Of a DNA stretch of 64,000 bases, positions 1-8,862 are shown one piece after another. A program made the translations under genes and the position numbers. Within the stretch, counting starts at the first letter, position 1, and each line of letters begins with the position of its first letter. The notes beneath the pieces are model-generated. The model was not told the origin of the DNA. It did not search any database and saw only the letters and a program-made list of their open reading frames with translations. This stretch comes from Streptomyces cirratus (GTDB lineage Bacteria > Actinomycetota > Actinomycetes > Streptomycetales > Streptomycetaceae), in assembly GCF_014650775.1 (NCBI RefSeq), contig NZ_BMVP01000020.1:1-64000 (forward strand). The letters run 5' to 3'.

Positions 1-56
1 CACCCCACCCATGCCCAGCCAACGCGCCAACTACCCCACCGGTTACGGGACAACCT

Positions 57-1085
57 CTAGGGACACAGTTCCAGGGTGACGTGCGGGGACAGCGCGCGCA
101 GGAAGTCGGGGGCGTCGAACATCTGGCCCGCGGAAGCGACGCCGACCGCGTGGGTGCGACCGTCGAGGACGCGGGCGAGGGCTTCCACGACGAGGGGCGC
201 GGTAACGGCGTAGATGTCCTGCCCGCGTGCGACGGCGCGCCGTACTGTCTCGCCCGATCGCACGACGGCGTCGATGAGGAAGGTCTGGTCGGACCGGCCG
301 CTCCCGTCGGCCGCGGCCGGCGCGGGCGTGTCGGGCGATGCGACGTCGCGGGCCGCCTCGGCCGTCATGTACGTGGTCACGTCCGGGATGGACAGATGGC
401 TGGGAATGGTCACCACGTCAGCCATGGTGAACTCCCCGATCACCGGACGCGACCCCATCGGCTCGGGGAAGGACCACTCCAGCATGGGCGGGGCATCGGT
501 GCGGCGTTCCCACTGGCCGCCGGTGTACCGGAGGCGGTGGTCGCCGCGCCGCTCCCGGGAGACCGCGCCGGACAGGCGGGTGCCGGCGGTGGGGTGCCAG
601 TGGCTCAGTCCGTAGGCGACGTCCGCCGAGTCGGCCTCGGTCCAGTCGCCCATCGCCGCTGTTGCCAGCAGGTCGCCCAGACCGCCGAAGAAGGCCATCG
701 CCGGGACGATCAGCGCTCCCGCTTCGCGTGCCCGGTCGGCGAAGTGAGCGAAGGTGTCGAGGTTGGCCTCGATCTCGGCCGCGACGTCCAGGTACGGAAT
801 CCGGGCCCTCAAGGCGGCCTCGATGACGGGGGCCGTCGTGAACGCGAACGGCCCGGCGCAGTTGATCACGGCAGACGTACCGGCCAGGGCGCGGTCCAGT
901 GCGCCCGGGTCGTCGGCCGACGCCACACGGGCCTCCAGGCCGGCCTCATGCGCCAGCGCCTTCAGCTTGTCCGCGTCACGGCCGCTCAGCACGGGGGTGT
1001 ACCCGCGCTTGAGCAGTTCCGCCACGACGAACCGTCCGGTGTGCCCGTACGCGCCGAAAACCGCCACCTGCCGGTCAGACCCCAT
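57..1085 (-). CDS. Saccharopine dehydrogenase-like NAD(P)-binding protein
   Basis: The 342-residue product opens with a Rossmann fold: a beta strand followed by GAYGHTG (GxxGxxG, residues 11-17), then SGRDADKL as expected for NADP binding. The motif VINCAGPF and the overall layout match the saccharopine dehydrogenase/trans-acting enoyl reductase family of soluble oxidoreductases; the substrate cannot be read. I chose the ATG at 1085 because a GGGGGAG ribosome binding site lies 8 bases upstream; reading can extend to 1199 but that extension is Arg/Trp-rich and lacks a site. It is divergent from a GlxA-type regulator, which may control it. The reductase fold is clear, the function is not. Confidence 0.85.
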   Translation of the reverse strand: MGSDRQVAVFGAYGHTGRFVVAELLKRGYTPVLSGRDADKLKALAHEAGLEARVASADDPGALDRALAGTSAVINCAGPFAFTTAPVIEAALRARIPYLDVAAEIEANLDTFAHFADRAREAGALIVPAMAFFGGLGDLLATAAMGDWTEADSADVAYGLSHWHPTAGTRLSGAVSRERRGDHRLRYTGGQWERRTDAPPMLEWSFPEPMGSRPVIGEFTMADVVTIPSHLSIPDVTTYMTAEAARDVASPDTPAPAAADGSGRSDQTFLIDAVVRSGETVRRAVARGQDIYAVTAPLVVEALARVLDGRTHAVGVASAGQMFDAPDFLRALSPHVTLELCP

Positions 1086-1207
1086 GAGTTGCTCCCCCGT
1101 ACTCGGCTGATCTGCGGTTGCTCCGCTGTGATCCGTTGTGGACATCCTGTCGACCAACAGCACCACCCACGAGCGTCTGAAACGACATGCGTCATACACT
1201 TTCGGAC

Positions 1208-2170
1208 ATGCATACCGTCGCGCTGGCCGTCACCGACGGCATGCTGCATTTCGAACTCGCCTTGGCCATTGAGGTGTTCGGCTCGGACCTGACCCACATC
1301 GTGGACCCCTGGTACGACTTCTCCCTCTGCGGACCGGGCTCCGTGCGGATCGACCGCTACCGATTGGAAATGGACCACGGACTCGACCACCTTCCGCATG
1401 CCGACACCGTGATCGTTCCCGGCTGGGCCGACACGGACGTTGACCCGCCCGTGGAACTCATCGACGCGGTGCGCGCGGCCCACGCGGCGGGCGCACGCGT
1501 GGTCTCGCTGTGCACGGGGGCATTCGTCCTGGCCGCCGCCGGCCTGCTGAACGGCAAACGCGCCACCACGCACTGGGCGCACGCCGGGGAACTCGCCCGC
1601 CGCCACCCCGACGTCACGGTGGATCCGGACGTCCTCTACGTCGACAACGGCGACGTGCTCACCTCCGCCGGCAAGGCCGCCGCCATGGACCTGTGCCTGC
1701 ACCTCGTCCGCCTCGACCACGGCTCGGCGAACGCCAACAAGATCGCCCGTCGGTTGGTCGTTCCACCACACCGCGACGGCGGGCAGGCCCAGTTCATCTC
1801 CACCCCGGTTCCCGACCCCGGCAACCATCCCCTCGCCGAGCTCTTCCCCTGGGCCCTCCAACGCCTGGGCGAGCCGCTCACCGTGGAAGACCTGGCCCGG
1901 CAGGCGCGGATGAGCTCGCGTCACCTGAGCCGCCACTTCAAATCACTCACCGGCACCACCCCGCTGCAGTGGCTCCACACCCAACGCATCCGCCACGCCC
2001 AGGAACTCCTCGAGACCACCGACGACACCATCGACACCATCGCCACGGCCACCGGCATGGGCACTTCCACCACCCTGCGCCGACACTTCCACCGGACGGT
2101 AGGCGTCCCCCCGGACACCTACCGCCGCACCTTCCGGTCCCACACCTGTGCCACGTACCGAGCAACTTGA
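1208..2170 (+). CDS. GlxA-family AraC-type transcriptional regulator
   Basis: 320 residues with two domains. Residues 1-185 are a DJ-1/PfpI (glutamine amidotransferase-like) domain with the nucleophile-elbow motif SLCTGAF (Cys102) and ATTHW. Residues 215-310 are a double helix-turn-helix AraC domain (LARQARMSSRHLSRHFKSL, then TIDTIATATGMGTSTTLRRHF). Such proteins sense small metabolites and activate neighbouring genes. The ATG at 1208 gives the usual family start (MHTVALAV); another ATG at 1187 adds seven residues, and neither has a strong ribosome binding site. It lies head to head with the saccharopine-dehydrogenase-like gene, with 122 bases between the two starts, so that gene is the likely target. 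Confidence 0.88.
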   Translation: MHTVALAVTDGMLHFELALAIEVFGSDLTHIVDPWYDFSLCGPGSVRIDRYRLEMDHGLDHLPHADTVIVPGWADTDVDPPVELIDAVRAAHAAGARVVSLCTGAFVLAAAGLLNGKRATTHWAHAGELARRHPDVTVDPDVLYVDNGDVLTSAGKAAAMDLCLHLVRLDHGSANANKIARRLVVPPHRDGGQAQFISTPVPDPGNHPLAELFPWALQRLGEPLTVEDLARQARMSSRHLSRHFKSLTGTTPLQWLHTQRIRHAQELLETTDDTIDTIATATGMGTSTTLRRHFHRTVGVPPDTYRRTFRSHTCATYRAT

Positions 2171-2179
2171 CCCACTCAG

Positions 2180-2197
2180 TAGTTAGCTGCCATATTA
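2180..2197. promoter_or_regulatory. Candidate MarR autoregulatory operator
   Basis: The sequence TTAGCTGCCATAT, directly before the MarR start, matches 10 of 13 positions of the unit TTAGCTCCCTAAT found three-fold upstream of the next gene. It overlaps the region where transcription or near-leaderless translation would begin. Autorepression is inferred. Confidence 0.5.
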
Positions 2198-2203
2198 CAT
2201 TTC

Positions 2204-2725
2204 ATGAATGACGAGGACGCGAGGGCTGGTGCTACACCCACGCTCGATCAGGCACGGAAGCAGATCGCGCGGTACGGGCTTGACGCCGACCCGCAGGCGG
2301 TACTCGTCGCCGTGCGCCTGATGGCGGCCGGGGCGCGCCTGGACCGGGCTTCGGAAGTGCACTTCTCGCGGTCGGGGCTGTCGACCGGACGCTACCGCCT
2401 GCTGGTGGACCTGGAGGACAGCGACGGCGAGAAGTCGCCGTCACACCTGGCGAGGAGCCTCGGCGTCTCGCGCGCTACGGTGACCGGCCTTGTCATCGGA
2501 CTGGAGCGCGAGGGCCTGGTTGCTCGCCGCGCCTCCACGGAGGACGGGCGGGGCGCGGTGGTGGTACTCACTGCGCGCGGCGCCCAGCGGCTGCGCGACA
2601 TGGCCGCGGACCACTTCGCCCGGCTCGAGGCACTGGTCGACGGATTGAGCGTCGAGGAGCGAGGGCTGTTCCTGGACCTCCTGGAGCGGATCACCCAGCG
2701 GATTGGCGCGCTGACCGCCGACTAG
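2204..2725 (+). CDS. MarR-family transcriptional regulator
   Basis: 173 residues with a winged helix-turn-helix in the middle: SPSHLARSLGVSRATVTGLVIGLEREGLVARRASTEDGRGAVVVLT, where the DGR-hairpin wing is typical of MarR. Flanking helices would form the dimer interface. No ribosome binding site precedes the ATG, so the message may be leaderless. An AT-rich motif just upstream recurs before the next gene, which suggests the protein represses itself and the downstream membrane protein/NmrA-like reductase pair. The ligand is unknown. Confidence 0.9.
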   Translation: MNDEDARAGATPTLDQARKQIARYGLDADPQAVLVAVRLMAAGARLDRASEVHFSRSGLSTGRYRLLVDLEDSDGEKSPSHLARSLGVSRATVTGLVIGLEREGLVARRASTEDGRGAVVVLTARGAQRLRDMAADHFARLEALVDGLSVEERGLFLDLLERITQRIGALTAD

Positions 2726-2780
2726 CACCCCCATGTTCCGCGAGAAGCAGGCGACTTGGTCGAGCAGTGCTCCAGCCATA

Positions 2781-2820
2781 CCCTAATAGTTAGTTCCCTA
2801 ATAATTAGCTCCCTAATTAT
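2781..2820 (+). promoter_or_regulatory. Triple CCCTAAT operator before the membrane protein/NmrA pair
   Basis: CCCTAAT occurs at 2781, 2796 and 2811, exactly 15 bases apart, in an AT-rich island that stands out from the surrounding DNA. The third unit is palindromic (ATTAG-CTCC-CTAAT, 2804-2817). A related unit precedes the marR-like gene. Binding by that MarR protein is inferred. Confidence 0.6.
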
Positions 2821-2834
2821 CGTCAAGGAGACTC

Positions 2835-3296
2835 GTGAGCCCTCCCCATGGAATCTCTGCACCCGGTTCCGCCACGCGCCCCTTCGTCCTTCGGAACGAA
2901 GTCGCGGCCGCCTACCTCGCCCCCGCTCTCACCGCCGGGCTCGGCGGAGTACTGACCGGGCAGCCCGAACTCACCATGGCCGCCATCACCTCCATCGGCG
3001 CCACATCCGCCCTCGTGGCATGCGTCGTCGGCGCGTGGCTGCACCGACGTGGCCGACCGCGCCGCTGGACGACCTCGGCGTCGCGACCGGCGCTCGCCCT
3101 CGGACTCGCCGTCGCGGCGGCCGCAGTCGCCGGCCTGCTGGGGTGGTTCGCATCCGAGTGGCTGCCGTCGCACACGCCGGTGCCCGACGCCGGATGGCTG
3201 GAACGCTTGCGGATCGACCTGCCGCTCTCGGCCGCACTGGCCGCCGCCATCGTTACCTGCCGGTGGCACGGTGCTATCTCCCGGCGGCAGACGTGA
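2835..3296 (+). CDS. Hypothetical membrane protein
   Basis: 153 residues starting at GTG with AAGGAG five bases upstream. Three or four hydrophobic stretches are visible (around residues 24-44, 46-66, 84-108 and 133-143) separated by Arg-rich loops, so it is probably a small integral membrane protein. No family was recognised. It lies between the triple operator and the NmrA-like gene, 51 bases before the latter and on the same strand, so the two are likely co-transcribed under the upstream MarR protein. Confidence 0.65.
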   Translation: MSPPHGISAPGSATRPFVLRNEVAAAYLAPALTAGLGGVLTGQPELTMAAITSIGATSALVACVVGAWLHRRGRPRRWTTSASRPALALGLAVAAAAVAGLLGWFASEWLPSHTPVPDAGWLERLRIDLPLSAALAAAIVTCRWHGAISRRQT

Positions 3297-3347
3297 CCCG
3301 ACCCTCCCCGCCCCTGCGCCAGACCTCCCGACCTTGAAAGGCTCACT

Positions 3348-4214
3348 GTGATCACCATCATGGGCGCAACCGGCGCCACCGGCGGCGCGCTGCTCCACCG
3401 GCTGACCGGACTCGACGTCCCCTGCCGGGCCATCAGCCGTACTCCCGGCACACTGCGCGCCGCCACTGACGCAAGGGCCCCGGTCGAGATCGTCGGCGCG
3501 GACGCCGCAGATCCCCGCACACTCCGCGACGCCCTCAAGGGATCCACACAGCTGTTCCTCGCCATGGCCAACAGCCCGCGTCAAGCCGAGCTGGAGATGA
3601 ACGCCATAGACGCCGCGGCCCTGTGCGGGGTCGAGCACGTAGTCAAACTCTCCGCTCCGGCAGCCGAGCCCGCCTCACCAGTGGCCATCTCGCGCGGGCA
3701 CTGGCAGGTGGAGGAACACCTGGCGGCAACAGGCATGACGGCTACGTTGCTCCGACCGTACGCCTTCATGCAAAAGCTGCTCCTGAACGCCCCTTCAGTT
3801 GCCCAGGGCGTACTCATTGGGGCGATGCGCGACGCGCCCTGCAACTACATCGACGTCCGGGACATTGCCGACGTGGCCGCCGAGACCCTTCTCGACCCCG
3901 GCCTCGCCGGTGCCACGTACACCCTGACCGGCCCGCAGGCATTCAGCCACTCCGCGCTCGCCCGTCTACTCGGCGAGCTGACCGGCCGCCCCGTCCGTCA
4001 CATCGACCTGCCACCAAACGATTTCCACAGCCATCTGTTGTCGACCGCGCACATGCCGCCCTGGCTCGCGAGCCACGTCGTAGAGATCCAGCAACTGGCC
4101 GTTTCACGACCGGAATTCCCCAACGACACCACCGAGACCGTCCTCGGCCGCCCCGCCAGGACGCTCCCCGACTTCATCCGCGAGCACCTGCGCGTGTTCA
4201 CCGCCACCACCTGA
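3348..4214 (+). CDS. NmrA-family NAD(P)-binding protein
   Basis: 288 residues. The N-terminus MITIMGATGATGGALL carries the GxxGxxG nucleotide-binding motif of atypical short-chain dehydrogenases, and AISRTPGTL follows as the cofactor-selecting loop. LLRPYAFMQ, YIDVRDIADVAAETL and TYTLTGPQA are characteristic of the NmrA/quinone-oxidoreductase (QOR2-like) group. The start is GTG with AAAGG upstream. These proteins act as redox sensors or reductases in the cytoplasm. Its position after the MarR gene and operator suggests induction by an electrophile or quinone, but the substrate is not readable. Confidence 0.85.
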   Translation: MITIMGATGATGGALLHRLTGLDVPCRAISRTPGTLRAATDARAPVEIVGADAADPRTLRDALKGSTQLFLAMANSPRQAELEMNAIDAAALCGVEHVVKLSAPAAEPASPVAISRGHWQVEEHLAATGMTATLLRPYAFMQKLLLNAPSVAQGVLIGAMRDAPCNYIDVRDIADVAAETLLDPGLAGATYTLTGPQAFSHSALARLLGELTGRPVRHIDLPPNDFHSHLLSTAHMPPWLASHVVEIQQLAVSRPEFPNDTTETVLGRPARTLPDFIREHLRVFTATT

Positions 4215-4351
4215 CCGACCGTGCAACGGCCCGGCCCCCGGGCCCCCTGCCTTCTCGTGGAGGCGTTCCGGTCGGCCTTCCCGTGGGCACGCACCAGCGC
4301 GACGTCGGTTTCCTGCCAGCGAATACACGTGCACCGATCCAGCATGGGCAC

Positions 4352-4867
4352 ATGACCAAATACACCGTGTTGCCCGTGGACACAGCCGTACTCAAGGAAC
4401 TCCGGGTTGCCGACGACGCGGGCCGTCCCTGCGCCCCGTACGACGCGACCCACGTCGACGTGGACTCCCCCCTGCGCTGCTGCCTGCGCCCCATCACGCT
4501 CGGCGAACGGATTGCCCTCGTTTCGTACGCCCCGTTGCGCCGTTGGGCCGCCGCGAGGGGGGCGGATCCAGGCGCCTACGACGAACAGGGCCCCGTCTTC
4601 ATCCACGCCGATGAATGCGGCGGGTTCACCCCCGGCGAGTCCTACCCCTTCGCTCGGCCGGGCGCTCTGCGTACCGTGCGTCGCTATGACGCCCGGGGCC
4701 ACATCGCGGGTGGTCGCCTTCTGGAGATTCCGGCCGACGCCGGCGCCGGCTTCGACGCGGCCTTCGACGATGCGTTCAACGATCCGAACGTGGTGCTCGT
4801 GCACGTCAGGGCACTTGAATACGGATGCTTCCACTTCGAGGTACGACGGCCCTCCGCCGCGGAGTGA
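4352..4867 (+). CDS. DUF1203-like protein
   Basis: 171 residues beginning MTKYTVLPVD. The order CRPC-less N-terminus, CCLRPITLGERIALVSYAPL, GPVFIHADECGGF, YPFARPGALRTVRRYDA, then VLVHVRALEYGCFHFEVRR is the pattern of the DUF1203 family of unknown function. Cys and His residues near HADECGG could bind a metal, which is inference. A long in-frame extension upstream has shadow-like composition and was rejected. No operon partner is visible: the previous gene ends 137 bases upstream and the next 860 bases hold no clear gene. Confidence 0.75.
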   Translation: MTKYTVLPVDTAVLKELRVADDAGRPCAPYDATHVDVDSPLRCCLRPITLGERIALVSYAPLRRWAAARGADPGAYDEQGPVFIHADECGGFTPGESYPFARPGALRTVRRYDARGHIAGGRLLEIPADAGAGFDAAFDDAFNDPNVVLVHVRALEYGCFHFEVRRPSAAE

Positions 4868-5726
4868 TGGCCCGCCGTGCCCGTGCCACCTGAATGAACG
4901 AATCGCGGAGAGGAGAACGACCGGCCCCCCTGCGCTGGTTCGGCGGATACGCCTCGCCGCCCCAAGCGCGGCCTCCGCCCTTGGGGCGATGCCCAGGAGG
5001 CGACTCGTGTGCCTTTTCACGATGCCGACGCCCGGTGGCGAGCGGATCACACGGACCCGCACCGCGTCGCGGTGGGGCGGTTCGGCGTGCCGCAGGCACC
5101 GGTCCCCGACCTCAGGATGACGCGCGGCGCGACCGCACAACGAGGCGCGAGGCGGGTGAACCGGCGTTGCGCACAACGCGAGAATGGTGACGAAGGACGA
5201 CGACCCTCCGGATCAACCGGACCCCCGAGCAGTTGGCCAGGGAACTGAGGGGCGTAGAGCAAGTGGACTGGCCGGCCGTCTGGTCGGGCCCGCCGCCCCC
5301 GGCCGGCCGCTGGACGACTGGTGCGCGCGTTTCGGGTGAGGGCCCACGTCTGCGGAGCGGGTGCTGACCGCCTGGAGAACACGGATCCCTACGGCATGGC
5401 GGTATGGCGTGAGGACGGGCCAGAGGGTCACACCACCGTCTTCTCCGTCAACCCGGGATCCGTCCGGACACCCGGATGCCCTTCGCCGCACGATGATCAA
5501 AGTGACGTGCCACCGGCCGGAGGACGTGTGATCCAGGCACACGTGCCCGACCCCGTTCTCGAGGAGCCCCCGCCTGGCAGCAGTTCGTCAGCCCGGTGGC
5601 CGGTCCTGGGCCGTGCCCGCGGCCGGCCCCACCGTGGCGGTGCCGGATACCTCGGCTGGCCGCTGCCGCCGACCTCCGCTGGGGCCGAAAGAAGACTCCG
5701 GCGTACCGTCCAATCCTCGCCCGCGC
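4868..5726. other. Stretch without a recognisable gene
   Basis: Open frames exist on both strands but all are rich in Pro/Arg/Gly and none has a plausible start with a ribosome binding site or a recognisable motif. It may hold decayed coding DNA; I could assign nothing. Confidence 0.4.
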
Positions 5727-6338
5727 CTATCCCCCTGGTGAGCCAACGCCCAGCGCAGCGTCGAGCATCCGGCGAGCGACTGCCGTCAGTTCCGCCGGGT
5801 CGGGCGCGGGCCGGGTGCGGGCCATCGCACCCACGAGGCGGTCGAAGAGCACCCCTTCGGTCCAGGCGACCAGCACATCGGCGGCCTCCGCCGGCCGGGC
5901 GGCTCCCAGTGCCGCGAGAGCGGCGGCTGCACGGGCGCGGGCCGCCAGGCCCGCCTGATGGAGAGCCGTCCCCAGTTCCGGCGTGCGGGCAGCCTCAAGG
6001 CTGAGCTCGTATCGGGCCAGCTGCCGGTCACGGCCGGTGGTCAACCAGCGGTGCAGCAGCGCCCCGATCGCGGCGGCGGCTTCCTCCCGCGCAACCGACT
6101 GCCCCGCGTCGGACGGTACCGGCTGCCCCGAGTCGAAGTCGTCCAGGTCCAGTTCCGCAATGCGCGCATAACAGGCGCCGATCAGCGCCGTACGCGTACG
6201 GAAGTAGTACGAGGTACTGCCCGCGGGCAGCCCCGCTGCGGTGTCAATGGCGCGGTGCGTGAGTCCGCGCAGGCCGGCCGTGGCCACGGTGGCGATCGCT
6301 GTGTCCGCGATGAGGGTGCGGCGGTCGGGGCTGGACAT
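5727..6338 (-). CDS. TetR-family transcriptional regulator
   Basis: 203 residues. The N-terminal helix-turn-helix is clear: TLIADTAIATVATAGLRGLTHRAIDTAAGLPAGSTSYYFRTRTALI, with the TetR hallmark G-S-T-S-Y-Y-F. The remainder is a helical ligand-binding domain. The gene is divergent from a flavin monooxygenase, and the 82-base gap holds two strong palindromes of TetR type, so it very likely represses itself and the monooxygenase until a ligand binds. Many such pairs degrade or modify aromatic compounds or antibiotics; the inducer is not known here. Confidence 0.92.
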   Translation of the reverse strand: MSSPDRRTLIADTAIATVATAGLRGLTHRAIDTAAGLPAGSTSYYFRTRTALIGACYARIAELDLDDFDSGQPVPSDAGQSVAREEAAAAIGALLHRWLTTGRDRQLARYELSLEAARTPELGTALHQAGLAARARAAAALAALGAARPAEAADVLVAWTEGVLFDRLVGAMARTRPAPDPAELTAVARRMLDAALGVGSPGG

Positions 6339-6339
6339 G

Positions 6340-6383
6340 CCCTTACTCTACAGCTGTAGAGTAAGGGCTCTACAACTGTAGAG
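6340..6383. promoter_or_regulatory. Twin palindromic operator for the TetR regulator
   Basis: The 16-mer CTCTACAGCTGTAGAG (6346-6361) is a perfect palindrome and lies in a 28-base perfect palindrome (6340-6367). A second 16-mer, CTCTACAACTGTAGAG, occupies 6368-6383 with one off-centre mismatch. The two centres are 22 bases apart, about two helical turns, as for cooperative binding of two TetR dimers. It starts right at the regulator's start codon and covers the promoter region of both divergent genes. Confidence 0.85.
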
Positions 6384-6420
6384 GGTGCACGAAGGCCCGA
6401 ACAGAACGGAGAACTGTTCC

Positions 6421-7638
6421 ATGCCGAAACGTCATGCGGTGGTGGCCGGGGCCGGTATCGGAGGACTCACGGCCGCTATCGCACTCCACCGCCGGGGCTG
6501 GCGCGTCACCGTCTGCGAGCGCGCGCCCGAACTCCCCGGTACCGGCGCCGGCATCGGCCTGGCTCCCAACGCGTTGCGCGCACTCGATGCCATCGGTGTG
6601 GACGCCGCCCGCGCTGCCGGGAGCGCCGTACCCACGGTGATGGGTGTGCGCCGCTCCGACGGCCGGTGGCTCACCCGGACCCGGACCGCGGACATGGCGG
6701 CACGCTACGGCATGCCCCCGATCGCCGTCCCGCGCCCGGCCTTCACCGCGGCCTTGGCCGGCGCCCTCCCGCCGGAGTCCCTTCGCTACGGCACCGCCGT
6801 GACCGCCGTCGAGGACGCCGCGGACCGTCCGACCGTACGCACGGCGGTCGGCCCGGACCTTCCCGCCGATCTGGTGGTTGCCGCCGACGGCATCCACAGT
6901 CCGCTGCGCCGGGCGCACTTCCCCGCCCACCCCGGCCTGCACTACATCGGCGAGACGGCCTGGCGGACCATCGTGGACGCGCCGGACCTGCGGATACCGG
7001 CGATGAGCGAGACCTGGGGGCGGGGCGAGCGCTTCGGCGTGACCCCGCTCTCCGACGGTCGGTTCTACCTCTACGCCACCGCGGTCGTCCCGGCCGGCAC
7101 CCGGTCGTCCGACCCCCGCGCCGAACTGCGACACCGCTTCGGCTCATGGCACCACCCGATTCCGGCCCTGCTGGACCGCGTCGGGCGCCTCGACCCGGGC
7201 CAGGTCCTCCAGAACGACCTCTACGACCTGGCCTCCCCACTGCCCAGCCTGCACCACGGCCGTATCGCCTGGATCGGCGACGCCGCGCACGCCATGGCCC
7301 CGAACCTCGGCCAAGGCGGCTGCCAGGCCATCGAGGACGCGGTGATCCTCGCCCGGTTGCTCCCCGCCGGAAACAGCCGGGACGGCGGGAACAGTGGGGA
7401 CAGTGGGGACAGTGGGGACAGCACCGACTCCGTCCCGGCCGCCCTGGCCGCCTACACCGCCGCACGCCGCGACCGCACCGACGCCGTGCGCATCCGTGCC
7501 CGCCGGGTCGGCCGCCTGGGCGCCCTGCGCAACCCGTTCGCGGTGGCCGCCCGTGACCTCGCGCTCCGCACCACCCCCGCCCGCCTGGCCCTGCGCGGCA
7601 TGGACGACCTCTTCAACGGCTTCCGCCTCCCCGGGTAG
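6421..7638 (+). CDS. FAD-dependent monooxygenase
   Basis: 405 residues, a class A flavoprotein monooxygenase. Residues 6-25 hold the FAD-binding GAGIGGLTAAIALHRRGW (GxGxxG). DLVVAADGIHSPLR is the DG motif, and GDAAHAMAPNLGQGG near residue 285 is the GD motif that binds the FAD ribityl chain. It would hydroxylate a small, probably aromatic substrate using NAD(P)H and oxygen. The ATG at 6421 is preceded by ACGGAG. A 9-base tandem repeat (7391-7422) inserts a Ser-Gly-Asp repeat into the C-terminal helical region. Control by the divergent TetR protein is strongly suggested by the operators between them. Confidence 0.9.
   Translation: MPKRHAVVAGAGIGGLTAAIALHRRGWRVTVCERAPELPGTGAGIGLAPNALRALDAIGVDAARAAGSAVPTVMGVRRSDGRWLTRTRTADMAARYGMPPIAVPRPAFTAALAGALPPESLRYGTAVTAVEDAADRPTVRTAVGPDLPADLVVAADGIHSPLRRAHFPAHPGLHYIGETAWRTIVDAPDLRIPAMSETWGRGERFGVTPLSDGRFYLYATAVVPAGTRSSDPRAELRHRFGSWHHPIPALLDRVGRLDPGQVLQNDLYDLASPLPSLHHGRIAWIGDAAHAMAPNLGQGGCQAIEDAVILARLLPAGNSRDGGNSGDSGDSGDSTDSVPAALAAYTAARRDRTDAVRIRARRVGRLGALRNPFAVAARDLALRTTPARLALRGMDDLFNGFRLPG
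7391..7422 (+). repeat. 9-base tandem repeat inside the monooxygenase gene
   Basis: The unit ACAGTGGGG is repeated three and a half times in frame and encodes Ser-Gly-Asp repeats in a surface loop. The in-frame length suggests slippage that keeps the protein intact. Confidence 0.8.
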
Positions 7639-7697
7639 CAGCAGCGCTGCCCGCCCACCGACCGGCCGCGTGCGGGAGGCCAAGCCTGGGCAGGAGG

Positions 7698-8504
7698 TCA
7701 GGCCTGGGCACTGCCCGCAGGTGGCGCCGTGGCGCGCCGGACGGGAAAGATGGTCGGGCTGGGGTCCATGGTGAGGAAGTCGAGGATGAGCCGGTTGACT
7801 GCTTCCGGTTTCTCCACCGGAAGGGCGTGCGAGGCCCCCGGGACGACGGCCAGTTGGGAGTTCGGGACTGCGCGGTAGAGCGCGATCGTGTGCTCAAGCG
7901 TCACCAGGTCGTCGTCGCCGACGACGACCAGGGTGGGCGCGCTGATACGAGCGAGGTCCTCGGTGGGGATGTCGGGCTGGGTGCGGATCATCTCGATCAC
8001 CTTGTCCACCACGACCGGCCAATGGGCGGCCCCGTCGGGTGAGGTGCCCTCGTACAGCTCGCGGAACAGCGCCATGTCGGGAGCGTCGGCCGACATGTGG
8101 TCCAGCGAGCTCGGTTCCGCGATGCTCTGTGGGCCGGGGAGGAAGTTGGCGCCGATGACCACGACCTTCCGGACCAGGTCGGGACGGGCGATGGCGACGA
8201 GCAGGGCGACGATTCCGCCGTCGCTCCACCCCACGAGATGGGCGGAGCCGCCGACGGTCGTTTCGAGGAAGGAGACGGTGTCATCGGCCATGTCCTGATA
8301 TGAGAGCGGCCCCTCGACGTCGGGCGTGTGCCCGTGTCCACGGCGCTCCGGCAGGAACACGCGGTACGTCGCCGCCAGATCGGCCCGCTGACCGCCCCAG
8401 GTCTCGTTCGTACACAGGCCGCCGTGGAGCAGGATCAGGGGTTCGCCGTCGCCTTCCACCTCGTACCACGTCTGCACGCCTGGTAGCGAGACGTATGCAC
8501 CCAT
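7698..8504 (-). CDS. Alpha/beta-fold hydrolase
   Basis: 268 residues with a complete alpha/beta hydrolase layout: the oxyanion region LLHGG (residues 25-29), nucleophile elbow GWSDGG with Ser94, an acid in GDDDLV, and the histidine in PGASHALPVEKP near residue 238. The W-S-D-G-G variant is common in epoxide-hydrolase-like and lactone-hydrolase-like members; the substrate is not readable. It is cytosolic (no signal peptide) and convergent with the monooxygenase, 59 bases apart, so it is not in that transcript. Confidence 0.88.
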   Translation of the reverse strand: MGAYVSLPGVQTWYEVEGDGEPLILLHGGLCTNETWGGQRADLAATYRVFLPERRGHGHTPDVEGPLSYQDMADDTVSFLETTVGGSAHLVGWSDGGIVALLVAIARPDLVRKVVVIGANFLPGPQSIAEPSSLDHMSADAPDMALFRELYEGTSPDGAAHWPVVVDKVIEMIRTQPDIPTEDLARISAPTLVVVGDDDLVTLEHTIALYRAVPNSQLAVVPGASHALPVEKPEAVNRLILDFLTMDPSPTIFPVRRATAPPAGSAQA

Positions 8505-8862
8505 GACACCGGCCTCCCTCGTGCCGCCGTTCCTCTTCGGTCGCCGCCTCCGGGTTCAGTCTCCCCTTCCGAGCGAAGGGCCGGCAACGCGACGACGGGA
8601 CTTCGCGCCGGGTCGGCGGCACGGCGTCGGCAGCAGCCGCTGCTCTTCGACCGGATCGCCGGCGACGAGTCGGTCCGGCTGTCGCACCGGGGGATGACCG
8701 GCCTCGGAGTCGACGGGGCCTTCCGTGTCGGGGACGGGGATGCGGCCCGGTCCACCGGAACCGACCGGCGCCCCGGTCCGGGAAACGGAAGCCGGGACGA
8801 GGGGCGGCAGAGCCGCGCTGGAGCGGCTGCTCGGGTGGGCGGTTCCTGGGTAGGGCTCCGGG
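8505..8862. other. Divergent spacer without a gene
   Basis: This 358-base gap separates the divergent hydrolase and reductase-like genes and should hold both promoters. No small gene or clear operator was seen. Confidence 0.5.
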
